Below the pieces are notes generated by a model that did not search any database, was not told where the DNA came from, and was given only the letters and a program-made list of their open reading frames with translations. DNA of 21,336 nt, taken from an uncultured Bacilli bacterium (lineage in GTDB: Bacteria > Bacillota_I > Bacilli_A > RFN20 > CAG-826). The stretch spans positions 1 through 21,336 of the forward strand of contig CAKPNG010000026.1 in the NCBI GenBank assembly GCA_934168325.1. Direction: 5' to 3'. The translations under genes and the position numbers were made by a program. Below are positions 13,496 to 21,336 of this stretch, piece by piece. Each line of letters opens with the position of its first letter. The first letter of the stretch is position 1.

Positions 13496-15250
13496 TTATT
13501 TAGTTATTGTAATTTTTACACCTTCACTAGTCATTTCACCAATTTTAACTTGATAATCAAAACTAGTTCCATCATGCAATTTACCATTATTAAAGAAATT
13601 CCTTTGATTAGTTTTATTAAATGTATCACCAGTAATAAATAAATCTTTGTTAGTTGCTGAACGTTTATTAGCTAATTTTGTATTACCTCTTGTAATAAGT
13701 TCAACTAATGGAGATTTTCCATCATAAGAACGACTTAGGGAATTATCTCCTAATAAATCATAATAATAATTACCTTTAAATTCTTTTATAGTAGGAATTT
13801 TAGTTGCATCATTAGATAATATTTCTCCTGTAAAAGAAGGTTTTGAAGTATTAGTAAATTTACCTAATCTAGCATCAATATGATAGATTCTAACACCATT
13901 TTGAGAGAAATATAAATCTCTACCAGTATATGGATTAGTAGCATCTAATTCATTTAAATATGTAGGAGTATAGTATTCAACAATTATGTATTCAGAGAAA
14001 GCGCTATTATTGAAACTATTTGCTAAAATTATAGATTCACCTGAGGTAACTAGTGGTTTTAAAGTAATTTCACATTCTTTATTAACAATATAAGGTGAAG
14101 TCCATCCTAAAGCAAATTTTGAGAAACTATTATGATCACCGACATTAAAATCCATCATATCGAGACCACCAGTAGCTCCAAGATGTGAACTACTTGTACT
14201 ATCATAATAATCATTTAAACCAAGCATATGGCCTGTTTCATGAACAAATGTATGATAATCTTGTCCGATAGAACTACCTTCATACATAAAATAAGCACTA
14301 CAATTTCCATATGCACTTATATTTATATTATAATCTGCTTCTGTTTCTGGATAATACCAATAAACATAAGGCCAATAATTATTTTTATCACTAGCATTTT
14401 TATTATTATAAACAAACCAGACACCATCTACATATTCATCACCGTTTGAATCATAAATTTTATCGTTAAAATTAATTTTTTTACCATTAATTTTGCCATT
14501 ATTATAGAATTCTCTAACTAAGAAAGCGGTTCCACCACCTTCATTATTTTCATCGCTTTCTAATGTAATAAAATTTGAACTAGAAATACTTGGAGTATAA
14601 ACATCAGTAATATCAAAATTGATATCTAAAGCTCCATAACTTGATTTATAATAAAAACTTCTTACTGATTCACGATAATCATTAGTATGGTCACTTTTAT
14701 TACCATTAAAAGTTGCATTAAGTGTAGCTAAATTAGTTGAATCAAATTTATAACTTTTTTGATCACTAAATTCAACAGGAACAACTAATACATGAGGGTT
14801 TCCTTTACTAGGTACAACGCCTAAATATTGAGATTGAAAGACGTCATCATATGTAAATTTTACGTTCTCTTTATTTAATTTTGTATAGCCTTCACCTTCA
14901 TTTCCTGTTTGGTTATTATCTCCACCAGTTTGATTATTATTTCCATTATCCTTATTTTTATAATAAGCATAAATATTTGTATCTTCACTAATAATGGTTG
15001 AGAAATCAAATTTTACTTTTGTAACTAAATCTTTAGCCCAATATTGGAATGTTTTATCAGTTATAGTTGGTGCATTTATTTCTTTAACAGTTGTATTTTT
15101 ATCGATTTCAACCATTCGATAAACACTCTCTTCTACTATAAAAGATACTTTAACCTTACTTCTTATCCCTAAATCTAAGTCACAACTGGTAATTAAGACA
15201 CCAGATAAAGTAACGAAACTAATCGCTATAATTTTTCTTAATTTTTTCAT
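13496..15250 (-). CDS. M6-family metalloprotease, secreted lipoprotein
   Basis: A 584-residue extracytoplasmic zinc protease of the M6 (immune inhibitor A-like) family. The N-terminus is a lipoprotein signal with lipobox ITSC (Cys23). Residues about 33-97 resemble a Listeria-Bacteroides (InlB B) repeat, ending in TNIYAYYK. A Gly/Asn/Gln-rich linker follows (about 100-121). The catalytic domain starts near VVPSKGNPHVLVVPVEFSD (145-163) and holds HETGHMLGLND (337-347) with zinc ligands His337 and His341, catalytic Glu338 and third ligand Asp347 or a nearby residue. GGLDMMD (361-367) is the likely Met-turn. An acidic DSNGDEYVDG stretch (267-276) could bind calcium. It probably degrades host or dietary proteins. 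The gene lies 21 bases after gltX with a good ribosome site (AGGAAATAGGA), so it may be co-transcribed with gltX. Confidence 0.9.
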   Translation of the reverse strand: MKKLRKIIAISFVTLSGVLITSCDLDLGIRSKVKVSFIVEESVYRMVEIDKNTTVKEINAPTITDKTFQYWAKDLVTKVKFDFSTIISEDTNIYAYYKNKDNGNNNQTGGDNNQTGNEGEGYTKLNKENVKFTYDDVFQSQYLGVVPSKGNPHVLVVPVEFSDQKSYKFDSTNLATLNATFNGNKSDHTNDYRESVRSFYYKSSYGALDINFDITDVYTPSISSSNFITLESDENNEGGGTAFLVREFYNNGKINGKKINFNDKIYDSNGDEYVDGVWFVYNNKNASDKNNYWPYVYWYYPETEADYNINISAYGNCSAYFMYEGSSIGQDYHTFVHETGHMLGLNDYYDSTSSSHLGATGGLDMMDFNVGDHNSFSKFALGWTSPYIVNKECEITLKPLVTSGESIILANSFNNSAFSEYIIVEYYTPTYLNELDATNPYTGRDLYFSQNGVRIYHIDARLGKFTNTSKPSFTGEILSNDATKIPTIKEFKGNYYYDLLGDNSLSRSYDGKSPLVELITRGNTKLANKRSATNKDLFITGDTFNKTNQRNFFNNGKLHDGTSFDYQVKIGEMTSEGVKITITK

Positions 15251-15271
15251 AAATCCTATTTCCTATTTCAA

Positions 15272-16942
15272 TTAAAGTACTTCGTTTAAAAAGTAATTTA
15301 TTCTAAATATAATTTCGGACTTTGTCAATATTTTCATTAAAGAATATAAATTTGGAGTTACGTTTCTTCCTGTTAAACAAATTCTTAAAATTTCGCAAGC
15401 ATCATTTACGTTACCGACATAGTTTTCAGGATGTTCTTTATATAATTTGTTATCAGTGCAAAAACCAACTTCTCCAGCGATATTTTTAACATTACTAAAC
15501 CAATCATTATCAATTTCAAAATCAATAAAATTAGAATTTATATATGAGTTTAGAAAGGTTTTTAAAATATTTAAAGGGATTTTATCGTTTAAAGTAAATG
15601 TTTTTTCATTAATTATTTTTATAAATTCATCGTGATCAAAAAATCTAATTAAAGGATATATATCGCTATATTTAGCATAATCTTTACGAGGATTTTTCTT
15701 TTCTCTTTCGATATTCATAATATCGACAAAACGATTATAATCTTTTTCTATAAAAGTCTTTAACTCATTAGAATAAACTTTAGCCCACTCGTAAGCCTTA
15801 TTAGAAATAGTATTTTTATCCATTTTTGATAAAATTTCTTTACTATAAAAATTTAATTTATCAATATCAAATAAAGCCCCATCTAAACTCATCTTTTTAA
15901 GATTAAACTTAAATGTTGATAAATCATAATTTTTACTAGTCACAATATAATCTTCGTAATTTGAATTTGCGATAGTCATTAAATAAACAAGTAATGCATT
16001 AGGTTCATAGCCTTGACTAATGAAATAATCAACACTTGCTTCTGGATCTTTTCTTTTTGATAATTTTCTTCTATTTCCATTATCTAATTTCATAATAACA
16101 GGTAAATGAGCATATTTAGGTGCCTTAAATCCTAAAGCTTTAAAGATTTCAATATGAATAGGTAATGATGAAAGCCACTCTTCGCCTCTAGTAACTAAAT
16201 TAGTTCTCATAAAATGATCATCACAAATATGAGCAAAGTGATAAGTTGGAAGTCCATCGCTCTTCATAATAACGATATCTTGATCGTTTTGAGAAAGTTC
16301 CAAATCTCCTCTAATTTCATCGTGAACCTTAATCTTGTTTAAATGATTTCCACTGCTTCTAAATCTAATAACATAAGGTTTGCCGCTTTTAATCATTTCG
16401 ATAGCTTTTGAAGTATCTAAATCTCTATAAATAGCATATTTACCATAATATCCAGTAATTTCTTTATTTTTAGTTTGTTCTTCTCTTAATTTATTTAAAT
16501 CTTCTTCACTAGCAAAGCAAGGATAAGCTAAATTCTTTCTAATCATGTCCTTAATAACAATCTCATAAATTTCTTTTCTTTGACTTTGCTTATAAGGGCC
16601 ATAAATTCCTTCTTCTTTAACGCCCAAATATCCTTCATCAGGGATAATATTAAACATATGAAGTTGTTTTATTAAATGTTCGCCACTTCCTTCAATTTCT
16701 CTTTTAGTATCAGTATCTTCTAATCGAATATAAAATACGCCATTACTATCTTTTGCTATTTTATATGCAACTAATGATGTAAATAAACTACCTGTATGTA
16801 AGAATCCAGTTGGTGAAGGAGCAAATCTAGTAACTTTAGCGCCTTCTTTTAAACTTCTTTCAGGGTATTCTTTTTCTAAATCTTCAATAGTTTTATTAAT
16901 ATGTGGGAAAATTAATTCTGCCAATTCATTTAATCGATCCAT
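15272..16942 (-). CDS. gltX: Glutamate--tRNA ligase
   Basis: Class I aminoacyl-tRNA synthetase that charges tRNA-Glu in the cytoplasm. Seen: VTRFAPSPTGFLHTGSL (37-53) with the HIGH-type motif HTGS, the IRLEDTDTKRE element (72-82), and the KMSKS-type motif KLSKR (293-297). It has 556 residues, longer than the ~480 of many bacterial GltX. About 35 extra residues precede the catalytic fold, a feature of a long GltX subtype in some Bacillota. The C-terminal anticodon-binding half is complete to the stop. An AGGAGA ribosome site precedes the ATG at 16942. The upstream region is shared with the divergent tRNA-Gly gene, and the M6 protease follows. Confidence 0.95.
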   Translation of the reverse strand: MDRLNELAELIFPHINKTIEDLEKEYPERSLKEGAKVTRFAPSPTGFLHTGSLFTSLVAYKIAKDSNGVFYIRLEDTDTKREIEGSGEHLIKQLHMFNIIPDEGYLGVKEEGIYGPYKQSQRKEIYEIVIKDMIRKNLAYPCFASEEDLNKLREEQTKNKEITGYYGKYAIYRDLDTSKAIEMIKSGKPYVIRFRSSGNHLNKIKVHDEIRGDLELSQNDQDIVIMKSDGLPTYHFAHICDDHFMRTNLVTRGEEWLSSLPIHIEIFKALGFKAPKYAHLPVIMKLDNGNRRKLSKRKDPEASVDYFISQGYEPNALLVYLMTIANSNYEDYIVTSKNYDLSTFKFNLKKMSLDGALFDIDKLNFYSKEILSKMDKNTISNKAYEWAKVYSNELKTFIEKDYNRFVDIMNIEREKKNPRKDYAKYSDIYPLIRFFDHDEFIKIINEKTFTLNDKIPLNILKTFLNSYINSNFIDFEIDNDWFSNVKNIAGEVGFCTDNKLYKEHPENYVGNVNDACEILRICLTGRNVTPNLYSLMKILTKSEIIFRINYFLNEVL

Positions 16943-16959
16943 TTTTTTAAAATCTCCTA

Positions 16960-16988
16960 TTGCATTTAATAATGCTTTCTCATATAAT
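16960..16988 (+). promoter_or_regulatory. Promoter of tRNA-Gly
   Basis: TTGCAT (16960-16965), 17-base spacer, TATAAT (16983-16988), with the tRNA beginning ten bases later. It lies only 18 bases from the gltX start codon, so the two divergent units share regulatory space. Confidence 0.8.
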
Positions 16989-16998
16989 AATTAAGCAC

Positions 16999-17072
16999 GC
17001 AGGTGTAGTTCAGTGGTAGAACGTAACCTTGCCAAGGTTAATATGCGGGTTCGATTCCCGTCACTTGCTCCA
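16999..17072 (+). tRNA. tRNA-Gly (anticodon GCC)
   Basis: A 74-base cloverleaf with encoded CCA. Acceptor GCAGGTG/CACTTGC has one G-U pair. Anticodon stem TAACC/GGTTA with loop TTGCCAA gives anticodon GCC. T arm GCGGG-TTCGATT-CCCGT is well formed apart from a wobble-type end pair. Promoter and terminator flank it, making a single-gene unit. Confidence 0.95.
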
Positions 17073-17085
17073 GACGTGTTAATTG

Positions 17086-17110
17086 CATCGATGTAAATCG
17101 ATGTTTTTTT
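17086..17110 (+). terminator. Intrinsic terminator of tRNA-Gly
   Basis: Perfect 7-bp stem CATCGAT/ATCGATG with GTAA loop, followed by seven T residues, 13 bases after the tRNA. Confidence 0.88.
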
Positions 17111-17130
17111 ATGCTTTTATTTTATTTACT

Positions 17131-17172
17131 AATAAATAAAAAGCCTTAAATAATATATCATATTTAAGGCTT
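17131..17172 (-). terminator. Terminator of the cdaA operon
   Basis: Perfect 11-bp inverted repeat AAGCCTTAAAT (17141-17151)/ATTTAAGGCTT (17162-17172) with a 10-base loop. On the minus strand it is followed by TTTTATTTATT. It lies 25 bases after the last gene of the operon. Confidence 0.85.
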
Positions 17173-17197
17173 AAAATCAGTGATTTTTATTTATAAA

Positions 17198-18379
17198 TTA
17201 TTCATTTTTATTATCGTCAGTTTTATCTTTATCTTCTGTTTTATTATCTTTGTCCAATTCTTCTTTAAGTTTATTTAGATTTTCTTCAGCTTTTTTAAGT
17301 TGGGCTTGTTGCTCATTATCAACAAAATTATAAGCTTCCTTCATATTTTTAAGATTATCTGTGGCAATATTTATAAAAACTGTTAAATAAATACTAGAAT
17401 CTTTCTTCCACATATAATCATAGTGATTAAATGATATTGGCATTAATAATACTAAAATTGAAGCTGTAATCAATGTTGCTGTAGCACTTAATATATATAA
17501 TCCATTAATAGTTATATTTGGAATCAAATATAATAGAAAATAACTTAAACTAAACACTCCAACATAAGTTAAAGTAAAAGGATATAAAGTAGAATAATAA
17601 TTTTTATAGAAGTGCAACTCTTTATTTTTTCTAGCTTCTTTGAAAATTATATTGACATATTTTGGTGTCATACCACCCATTGAAGTAGCTAAATAATATC
17701 TAAAGACATTTAAATTTATCTTATGGAAAAATACATATAACCCTGCTAAAAGCCCACCAAAATTAATAAATATCATTGGGTAAGTAAATGGATACATATT
17801 ATCTTTATTATTTATGAATGACATTAAATCATTATAGGCGCTTAAAAAACCACTTTGATTATTTTGAGAATTTTGATAATAAAGATTATTAAATAATTTA
17901 ATTAATTCTTCAGATTTATTTGCTATACCTAAAGCGTTGAAATTAATCATAATTGAATATGTAATCCCACCTACTACAAAAACAATAGCAATATAAGTTA
18001 AAAACGTCCAAAGTAAGTTTGTAAATAATTTAAGTTGTCCTTTTGCTGGAAATTTGTTTCCAATAGCATATGTTCTAAAGAAATTCTTAACAGTTACGCT
18101 GTCTTTCATTTTAGAATTTAAAACACTGTTTGAAGCAAAATAACTATAAACAAAAGGCGATAAAACTCCCAAAATTAAACTACAAAGTAAAATTATAAAA
18201 ACAAAACTAAAGATACCACCAGATAATAAACTAGATACCAATAGTTGTTGTAAATAATCACTTAAAAAATAGAATACGATATATACTAATACAAAAAATA
18301 ATACTAGGATAGTTCCTAATTGCAATGTAATAGGAGATTTTTTTATAAAATCTTTATATGCTTCTTTATTCATCTTCAT
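17198..18379 (-). CDS. Unrecognised polytopic membrane protein with charged coiled-coil tail
   Basis: A 393-residue protein. I see six hydrophobic segments at about 18-40, 53-80, 122-145, 200-220, 268-290 and 293-316. A roughly 55-residue loop rich in Asn, Ser and Gln lies between the third and fourth. The C-terminal 60 residues are Lys/Glu/Asp-rich with heptad-like spacing (QQAQLKKAEENLNKLKEELD), suggesting a cytoplasmic coiled coil. I do not recognise a family and cannot give a function. It is the last gene of the cdaA operon and overlaps the NERD-like gene by 14 bases. The ATG at 18379 has GGGAGG seven bases upstream; the Met two codons later is possible. The overlap suggests it acts with the NERD-like membrane protein. 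Confidence 0.75.
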   Translation of the reverse strand: MKMNKEAYKDFIKKSPITLQLGTILVLFFVLVYIVFYFLSDYLQQLLVSSLLSGGIFSFVFIILLCSLILGVLSPFVYSYFASNSVLNSKMKDSVTVKNFFRTYAIGNKFPAKGQLKLFTNLLWTFLTYIAIVFVVGGITYSIMINFNALGIANKSEELIKLFNNLYYQNSQNNQSGFLSAYNDLMSFINNKDNMYPFTYPMIFINFGGLLAGLYVFFHKINLNVFRYYLATSMGGMTPKYVNIIFKEARKNKELHFYKNYYSTLYPFTLTYVGVFSLSYFLLYLIPNITINGLYILSATATLITASILVLLMPISFNHYDYMWKKDSSIYLTVFINIATDNLKNMKEAYNFVDNEQQAQLKKAEENLNKLKEELDKDNKTEDKDKTDDNKNE

Positions 18380-19010
18380 AATCTATCCTCCCAATTTCTT
18401 TTGCGATAGATTTAACTTCTTTTTCTAAACTTACTTCATTAAAATTAGATACATTTCTTTTTTCAATCTTCTTAATAAGCTTCTTTAATTCCTTTTCTTT
18501 CACAAAATATGAATTAAAAGAGCTGAGTTCTGCAAGGTTTTTAATTTTTATATCATTATTTACAACAACAATAGAAATTAAAAAAGAGCGATCAGAATTT
18601 CTTAATTCACAATATGTATCACATCTTAATTTATTTAAAATTAAAGGATTGGTAATTTCTTCTTTATTTCCTTTATTATCATATTGTAACCAAATTTTAT
18701 CGTCTCTATGAGCAGCAATAACATCTTTATAATATTTTGATTTAATTATATATATGTATTTATTTGAATATAATGCATGATCAATAGAAGCAATTACTTC
18801 TTCATTTTTTAATAAAGGAAAATTATTAATCAAATAGAAGTCATATCTATCAGCAATACTTCTAATTTTATTATAAACACTTTTTTTAAAATGCTTTCTT
18901 TTATATGTTTTACTAATCAAAGGCCAAAATAAAAATATAGATATTATTACGATAATAATGCAAAGCAACACAAAAATAATAATTCCATTAGCTTTTGATA
19001 ATAAAAACAT
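18366..19010 (-). CDS. Membrane-anchored NERD-like domain protein, probably catalytically dead
   Basis: A 214-residue protein with one N-terminal helix (about 9-31) and a cytoplasmic domain resembling NERD (nuclease-related domain, PF08378). The resemblance lies in EEVIASIDHALYS (70-82), YIYIIKSKYYKDVIAA (85-100), DDKIWLQYDNKG (103-114) and NPLILNK (121-127). These match the family's IDH, VIExKxYxG, W and NPxxQN positions in order. The nuclease core of the family is D...ExK. Here Asp77 and Lys92 are kept, but the Glu position is Lys90, so cleavage is unlikely. It could act as a nucleic-acid or protein-binding module. It starts one base after deoD and overlaps the next membrane protein gene. 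The call rests on motif order and is moderate. Confidence 0.65.
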   Translation of the reverse strand: MFLLSKANGIIIFVLLCIIIVIISIFLFWPLISKTYKRKHFKKSVYNKIRSIADRYDFYLINNFPLLKNEEVIASIDHALYSNKYIYIIKSKYYKDVIAAHRDDKIWLQYDNKGNKEEITNPLILNKLRCDTYCELRNSDRSFLISIVVVNNDIKIKNLAELSSFNSYFVKEKELKKLIKKIEKRNVSNFNEVSLEKEVKSIAKEIGRIDYEDE

Positions 19011-19011
19011 A

Positions 19012-19722
19012 TTATTCAGCTAAAGTTAAAGCCAATCTAAACATTTTATCAAGTCCTTCTTGGCGTTCTTCTTGAGTTAATTCTCTTTCATCTTTATTAA
19101 TGAAAGTATCACTTACAGTTAATATACAAAGTGCTTTTTTATGCAATCTCATTGCATTAATAAATAATCCATAAGATTCCATCTCAACACCTAAAACTCC
19201 TAAATTCATCCATTTTTTATAATATTCTTTATCACAATCATAGAAAATATCACTACTAAAAATAGGGCCAACATGGACATTAAGACCTAATTTCTTACTA
19301 TTTTCATAAGCATTTAATAATAAATTAAAGTCACTACATGGAGCTAAAGTACCACCTTTTAAATCAAATTGTGAAGCATAATTAGAATTACTTGAAGCAC
19401 TTGTTGCTAAAATTACATCACCAACGTGAACTTCTTTTTGATAACCTCCACAAGTACCAATTCTAATAATATTCTCAACATTATATTCGTTAAATAATTC
19501 ATAAGAATAAATTCCGATTGAAGGAATTCCCATTCCACTAGCCATGACACTAATTTCTTTTCCTTCATCAGTTTTACCAGTATAAGCTAATATACCTCTG
19601 ACATTACTAACTTCTTTATAATCATGTAAAAAATGCTCAGCAATATACTTGGCTCTTAAAGGATCTCCAGGCATTAATACTGTTTTTGCAAAATAAGCAT
19701 CGTTTTTAATATGTGTTGACAT
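19012..19722 (-). CDS. deoD: Purine-nucleoside phosphorylase (DeoD type)
   Basis: Cytosolic hexameric-type PNP that splits purine nucleosides with phosphate into free base and ribose-1-phosphate, used in salvage. The 236 residues match the family length. Motifs: GDPLRAKYIAE (19-29) and RIGTCGG (87-93) for phosphate, VEMESYG (179-185) for the ribose, and SDTF (204-207) with the catalytic Asp205. A GGAGGAAA ribosome site precedes the ATG. It lies 11 bases after the NUDIX gene and one base before the NERD-like gene, as the third gene of the cdaA operon. Confidence 0.95.
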   Translation of the reverse strand: MSTHIKNDAYFAKTVLMPGDPLRAKYIAEHFLHDYKEVSNVRGILAYTGKTDEGKEISVMASGMGIPSIGIYSYELFNEYNVENIIRIGTCGGYQKEVHVGDVILATSASSNSNYASQFDLKGGTLAPCSDFNLLLNAYENSKKLGLNVHVGPIFSSDIFYDCDKEYYKKWMNLGVLGVEMESYGLFINAMRLHKKALCILTVSDTFINKDERELTQEERQEGLDKMFRLALTLAE

Positions 19723-19733
19723 AAATTTCCTCC

Positions 19734-20378
19734 TTATTCAATAATCATTTCGTTATTTATAGCACACTTAATCAATTTATTCCATTCTTCTAAACTTATT
19801 TTTGAAGACATTTTAGGTAATTCGTTCGCATTGAAGAACTTAACATCATCTGTTTCATATTCATGTTCATTAAATTTTGAAGCTAAATCAGCTCTAACTA
19901 ATAATAAATATTCAGGTACAGTTCTTCTTTCTTGAGCACCAATAATTTGTTTAAATGGTGTTCTATTAAATAAACCTAAAAATCTAATATTCTTAACACG
20001 TACTCCAGCTTCTTGCATACATTCATTTTCAATAGCTTCTTTAGGCGAATCATATAAATCACACCATCCTCCTGGTAAAGAATAACCATGATCTATAACT
20101 TCTCTAACAAGTAGTATTTCACCTTGTTTATTAAAAATAGCTACTCTTATAGAAATATTTGGTGTTGGATATATATTTCTTTGAAAATAATTTTGACGAT
20201 CAAATTTTAAATGTTCGAAATTTTCAAGCATTTTCATCGTTAAATCTTCAACTTGTTTATAATTACTAAGTGCATATTCATCTTTAGAATATACTAGACC
20301 AATCTTAGCAATAGAAAGCATTTTAATAAGATAATTATAAAATTCTTGATATTTATCTAAAAATTCATCATTATTCAT
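19734..20378 (-). CDS. NUDIX hydrolase with N-terminal helical domain
   Basis: A 214-residue protein. The N-terminal ~65 residues resemble the helical domain (PF12535, NUDIX_N) found on some ADP-ribose/nucleoside diphosphate-X hydrolases. The NUDIX fold follows from about residue 75. The NUDIX box spans 104-126 and departs from GX5EX7REUXEEXGU: the first Glu is Asp110, Arg is Asn118, and the first Glu of the EE pair is Gln122. Glu119 and Glu123 remain, so metal binding may persist. Substrate cannot be told from the sequence. It lies two bases after cdaA and 11 before deoD, which places it in a nucleotide-metabolism setting. Confidence 0.87.
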   Translation of the reverse strand: MNNDEFLDKYQEFYNYLIKMLSIAKIGLVYSKDEYALSNYKQVEDLTMKMLENFEHLKFDRQNYFQRNIYPTPNISIRVAIFNKQGEILLVREVIDHGYSLPGGWCDLYDSPKEAIENECMQEAGVRVKNIRFLGLFNRTPFKQIIGAQERRTVPEYLLLVRADLASKFNEHEYETDDVKFFNANELPKMSSKISLEEWNKLIKCAINNEMIIE

Positions 20379-20380
20379 AC

Positions 20381-21178
20381 TTATTCGTTAGTATCAGTTT
20401 CCGCCATAATATTTTGGAATGCTTTATAGAAATTATCAGGAGCATAACTCTCTAAATTACCATTATAAGCAATTGAAATACGTCCAGTTTCTTCGCTTAC
20501 TACTACTGTAACTGCATCGCTAACTTCACTAATTCCAATAGCAGCACGATGTCTAGAACCATATTTACCAGTTAAAGGTTTAGTAGTAGGCGTATAATAA
20601 ACGCTAGCTGCTACAATTGTATCTCCTTTAATAACTACAGCTCCATCATGAAGTCTAGTTCCTGGATAAAAAATAGTAATTAATAATTCATATGTAACAG
20701 GAGCGTATAAATATGAACCATTTTTCATAATAGATTTTAATTGATCTTTTCTTTCAAAAGTAATTAAAGCACCAATTTTATTTTTACTTAAATATAAAAC
20801 TGTCTCATTAATTGTTTTATATAAACTATCATGATCAAATATCTTTTCAACACGTTGATTCTTTTTAGCAAAAATAGAAGCTCTTTTTTGCTTTCCAATG
20901 TTAACAAATATCGATCTTACTTCAGCCATATTTACAATTAAAATAAATAAAGATAAAATCAATAAAATTCCAAGTGTAACATAACATGCTATATTCATTC
21001 CAAATAAACTAAATATTATAAAGAGTGAACTTAAACCAACGATTATTCCGATTGCAATTTTTCTTCTTACAAAATAATAAATAAAAAGATTTAAAATAAT
21101 AACTAAGATAGTTGAAAATATAAAATCTATAAGTGTCAATGTAGAATAATTAGTTATCAAACTCTCAAATAATAGCAT
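20381..21178 (-). CDS. cdaA: Diadenylate cyclase CdaA
   Basis: Membrane-bound enzyme that makes the second messenger c-di-AMP from two ATP. The 265 residues show three N-terminal membrane helices (about 15-37, 41-60, 64-84), a short linker and the DAC domain. The DAC domain carries the DGA motif in RLHDGAVVI (175-183; Asp178-Gly179-Ala180) and the RHR motif in GSRHRAAIG (207-215). Length is normal. In most Bacillota cdaA is followed by cdaR and glmM; here neither follows, and the operon continues with NUDIX, deoD, a NERD-like protein and a membrane protein. An AAAGGA ribosome site lies before the ATG. Confidence 0.96.
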   Translation of the reverse strand: MLLFESLITNYSTLTLIDFIFSTILVIILNLFIYYFVRRKIAIGIIVGLSSLFIIFSLFGMNIACYVTLGILLILSLFILIVNMAEVRSIFVNIGKQKRASIFAKKNQRVEKIFDHDSLYKTINETVLYLSKNKIGALITFERKDQLKSIMKNGSYLYAPVTYELLITIFYPGTRLHDGAVVIKGDTIVAASVYYTPTTKPLTGKYGSRHRAAIGISEVSDAVTVVVSEETGRISIAYNGNLESYAPDNFYKAFQNIMAETDTNE

Positions 21179-21241
21179 TTCTTAAATCCTTTTTTATTAT
21201 TATAAATTATTATAAATGAAAAACATAATAAATATTAATTT

Positions 21242-21269
21242 ATTATCACTAATTTTTTTAAAAGCTCAA
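21242..21269 (-). promoter_or_regulatory. Putative promoter of the cdaA operon
   Basis: Minus strand TTGAGC (21264-21269), 16-base spacer, GATAAT (21242-21247), about 65 bases before the cdaA ATG. The surrounding DNA is so AT-rich that other choices exist. The rest of 21179-21336 shows no gene. Confidence 0.35.
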
Positions 21270-21336
21270 ATAAAAATTTTAAATCCGAATATCCTCTTTT
21301 CTAAAATTTAAGTCCTCGAATATAATATAAGTGATG

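Noticed and set aside
1..21336. CRISPR array, phage genes, or complete insertion sequence
   Set aside because: No regularly spaced repeats, cas genes, phage structural genes, integrase or intact transposase were seen.

Overview
The window is a strongly AT-rich, densely packed stretch of a bacterial chromosome with one dominant coding direction (minus). It suggests an anaerobic, low-GC Bacillota of the Bacilli/Erysipelotrichia/uncultured gut type: an Rnf complex with an ApbE flavin transferase, CdaA-type diadenylate cyclase, secreted lipoproteins including an M6 metalloprotease with a Listeria-Bacteroides repeat-like domain, and tRNA genes with encoded CCA. TGA acts as a stop (rnfC ends at an ATGA overlap with rnfD), so the standard bacterial code is used and not the Mycoplasma code. 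I cannot name a species.

Layout. (1) 53-664: a YitT-like membrane protein that lacks the family's C-terminal domain. (2) 760-7481, all minus: an Rnf operon in the order rnfC-rnfD-rnfG-rnfE-rnfA, a 68-aa membrane Cys protein, a very short rnfB, apbE, a NusG-II-domain protein and a Gx-transporter-like protein. Genes abut or overlap throughout. (3) 7482-7776: an AT-rich leader/intergenic region with a probable hypA terminator. (4) 7777-11406, minus: tetR-type regulator, an 885-aa multi-cluster Fe-S/FAD oxidoreductase, and hypA. Divergent from these at 11603-12604 (plus) is an unrecognised polytopic membrane protein; inverted repeats in the shared intergenic region look like regulator sites. A 15-bp direct repeat lies on both sides of this block. 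(5) 12651-13495: a frameshifted AlbA_2-domain pseudogene, a gene-poor stretch and a tRNA-Glu(CUC) with promoter and terminator. (6) 13496-16942, minus: gltX followed by an M6 metalloprotease lipoprotein. Divergent from gltX is a tRNA-Gly(GCC) with a near-consensus promoter and a terminator. (7) 17198-21178, minus: a five-gene operon of cdaA, a NUDIX protein, deoD, a membrane-anchored NERD-like protein that lacks the catalytic Glu, and an unrecognised membrane protein, ending at a strong hairpin.

How the genes may work together. The Rnf complex should couple ferredoxin/NAD(H) electron transfer to ion pumping, and ApbE should attach FMN to RnfG and RnfD. The RnfB subunit keeps only its membrane helix and one Fe-S motif and lacks the ferredoxin domains found in ordinary RnfB. 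A second small protein with the same layout is encoded just upstream of it. The neighbouring Fe-S/FAD oxidoreductase could be a soluble electron partner, but that is inference from proximity and domain content only. The most promising leads are the reduced RnfB plus its small partner, and the regulated module of TetR, oxidoreductase, HypA and the unknown membrane protein.
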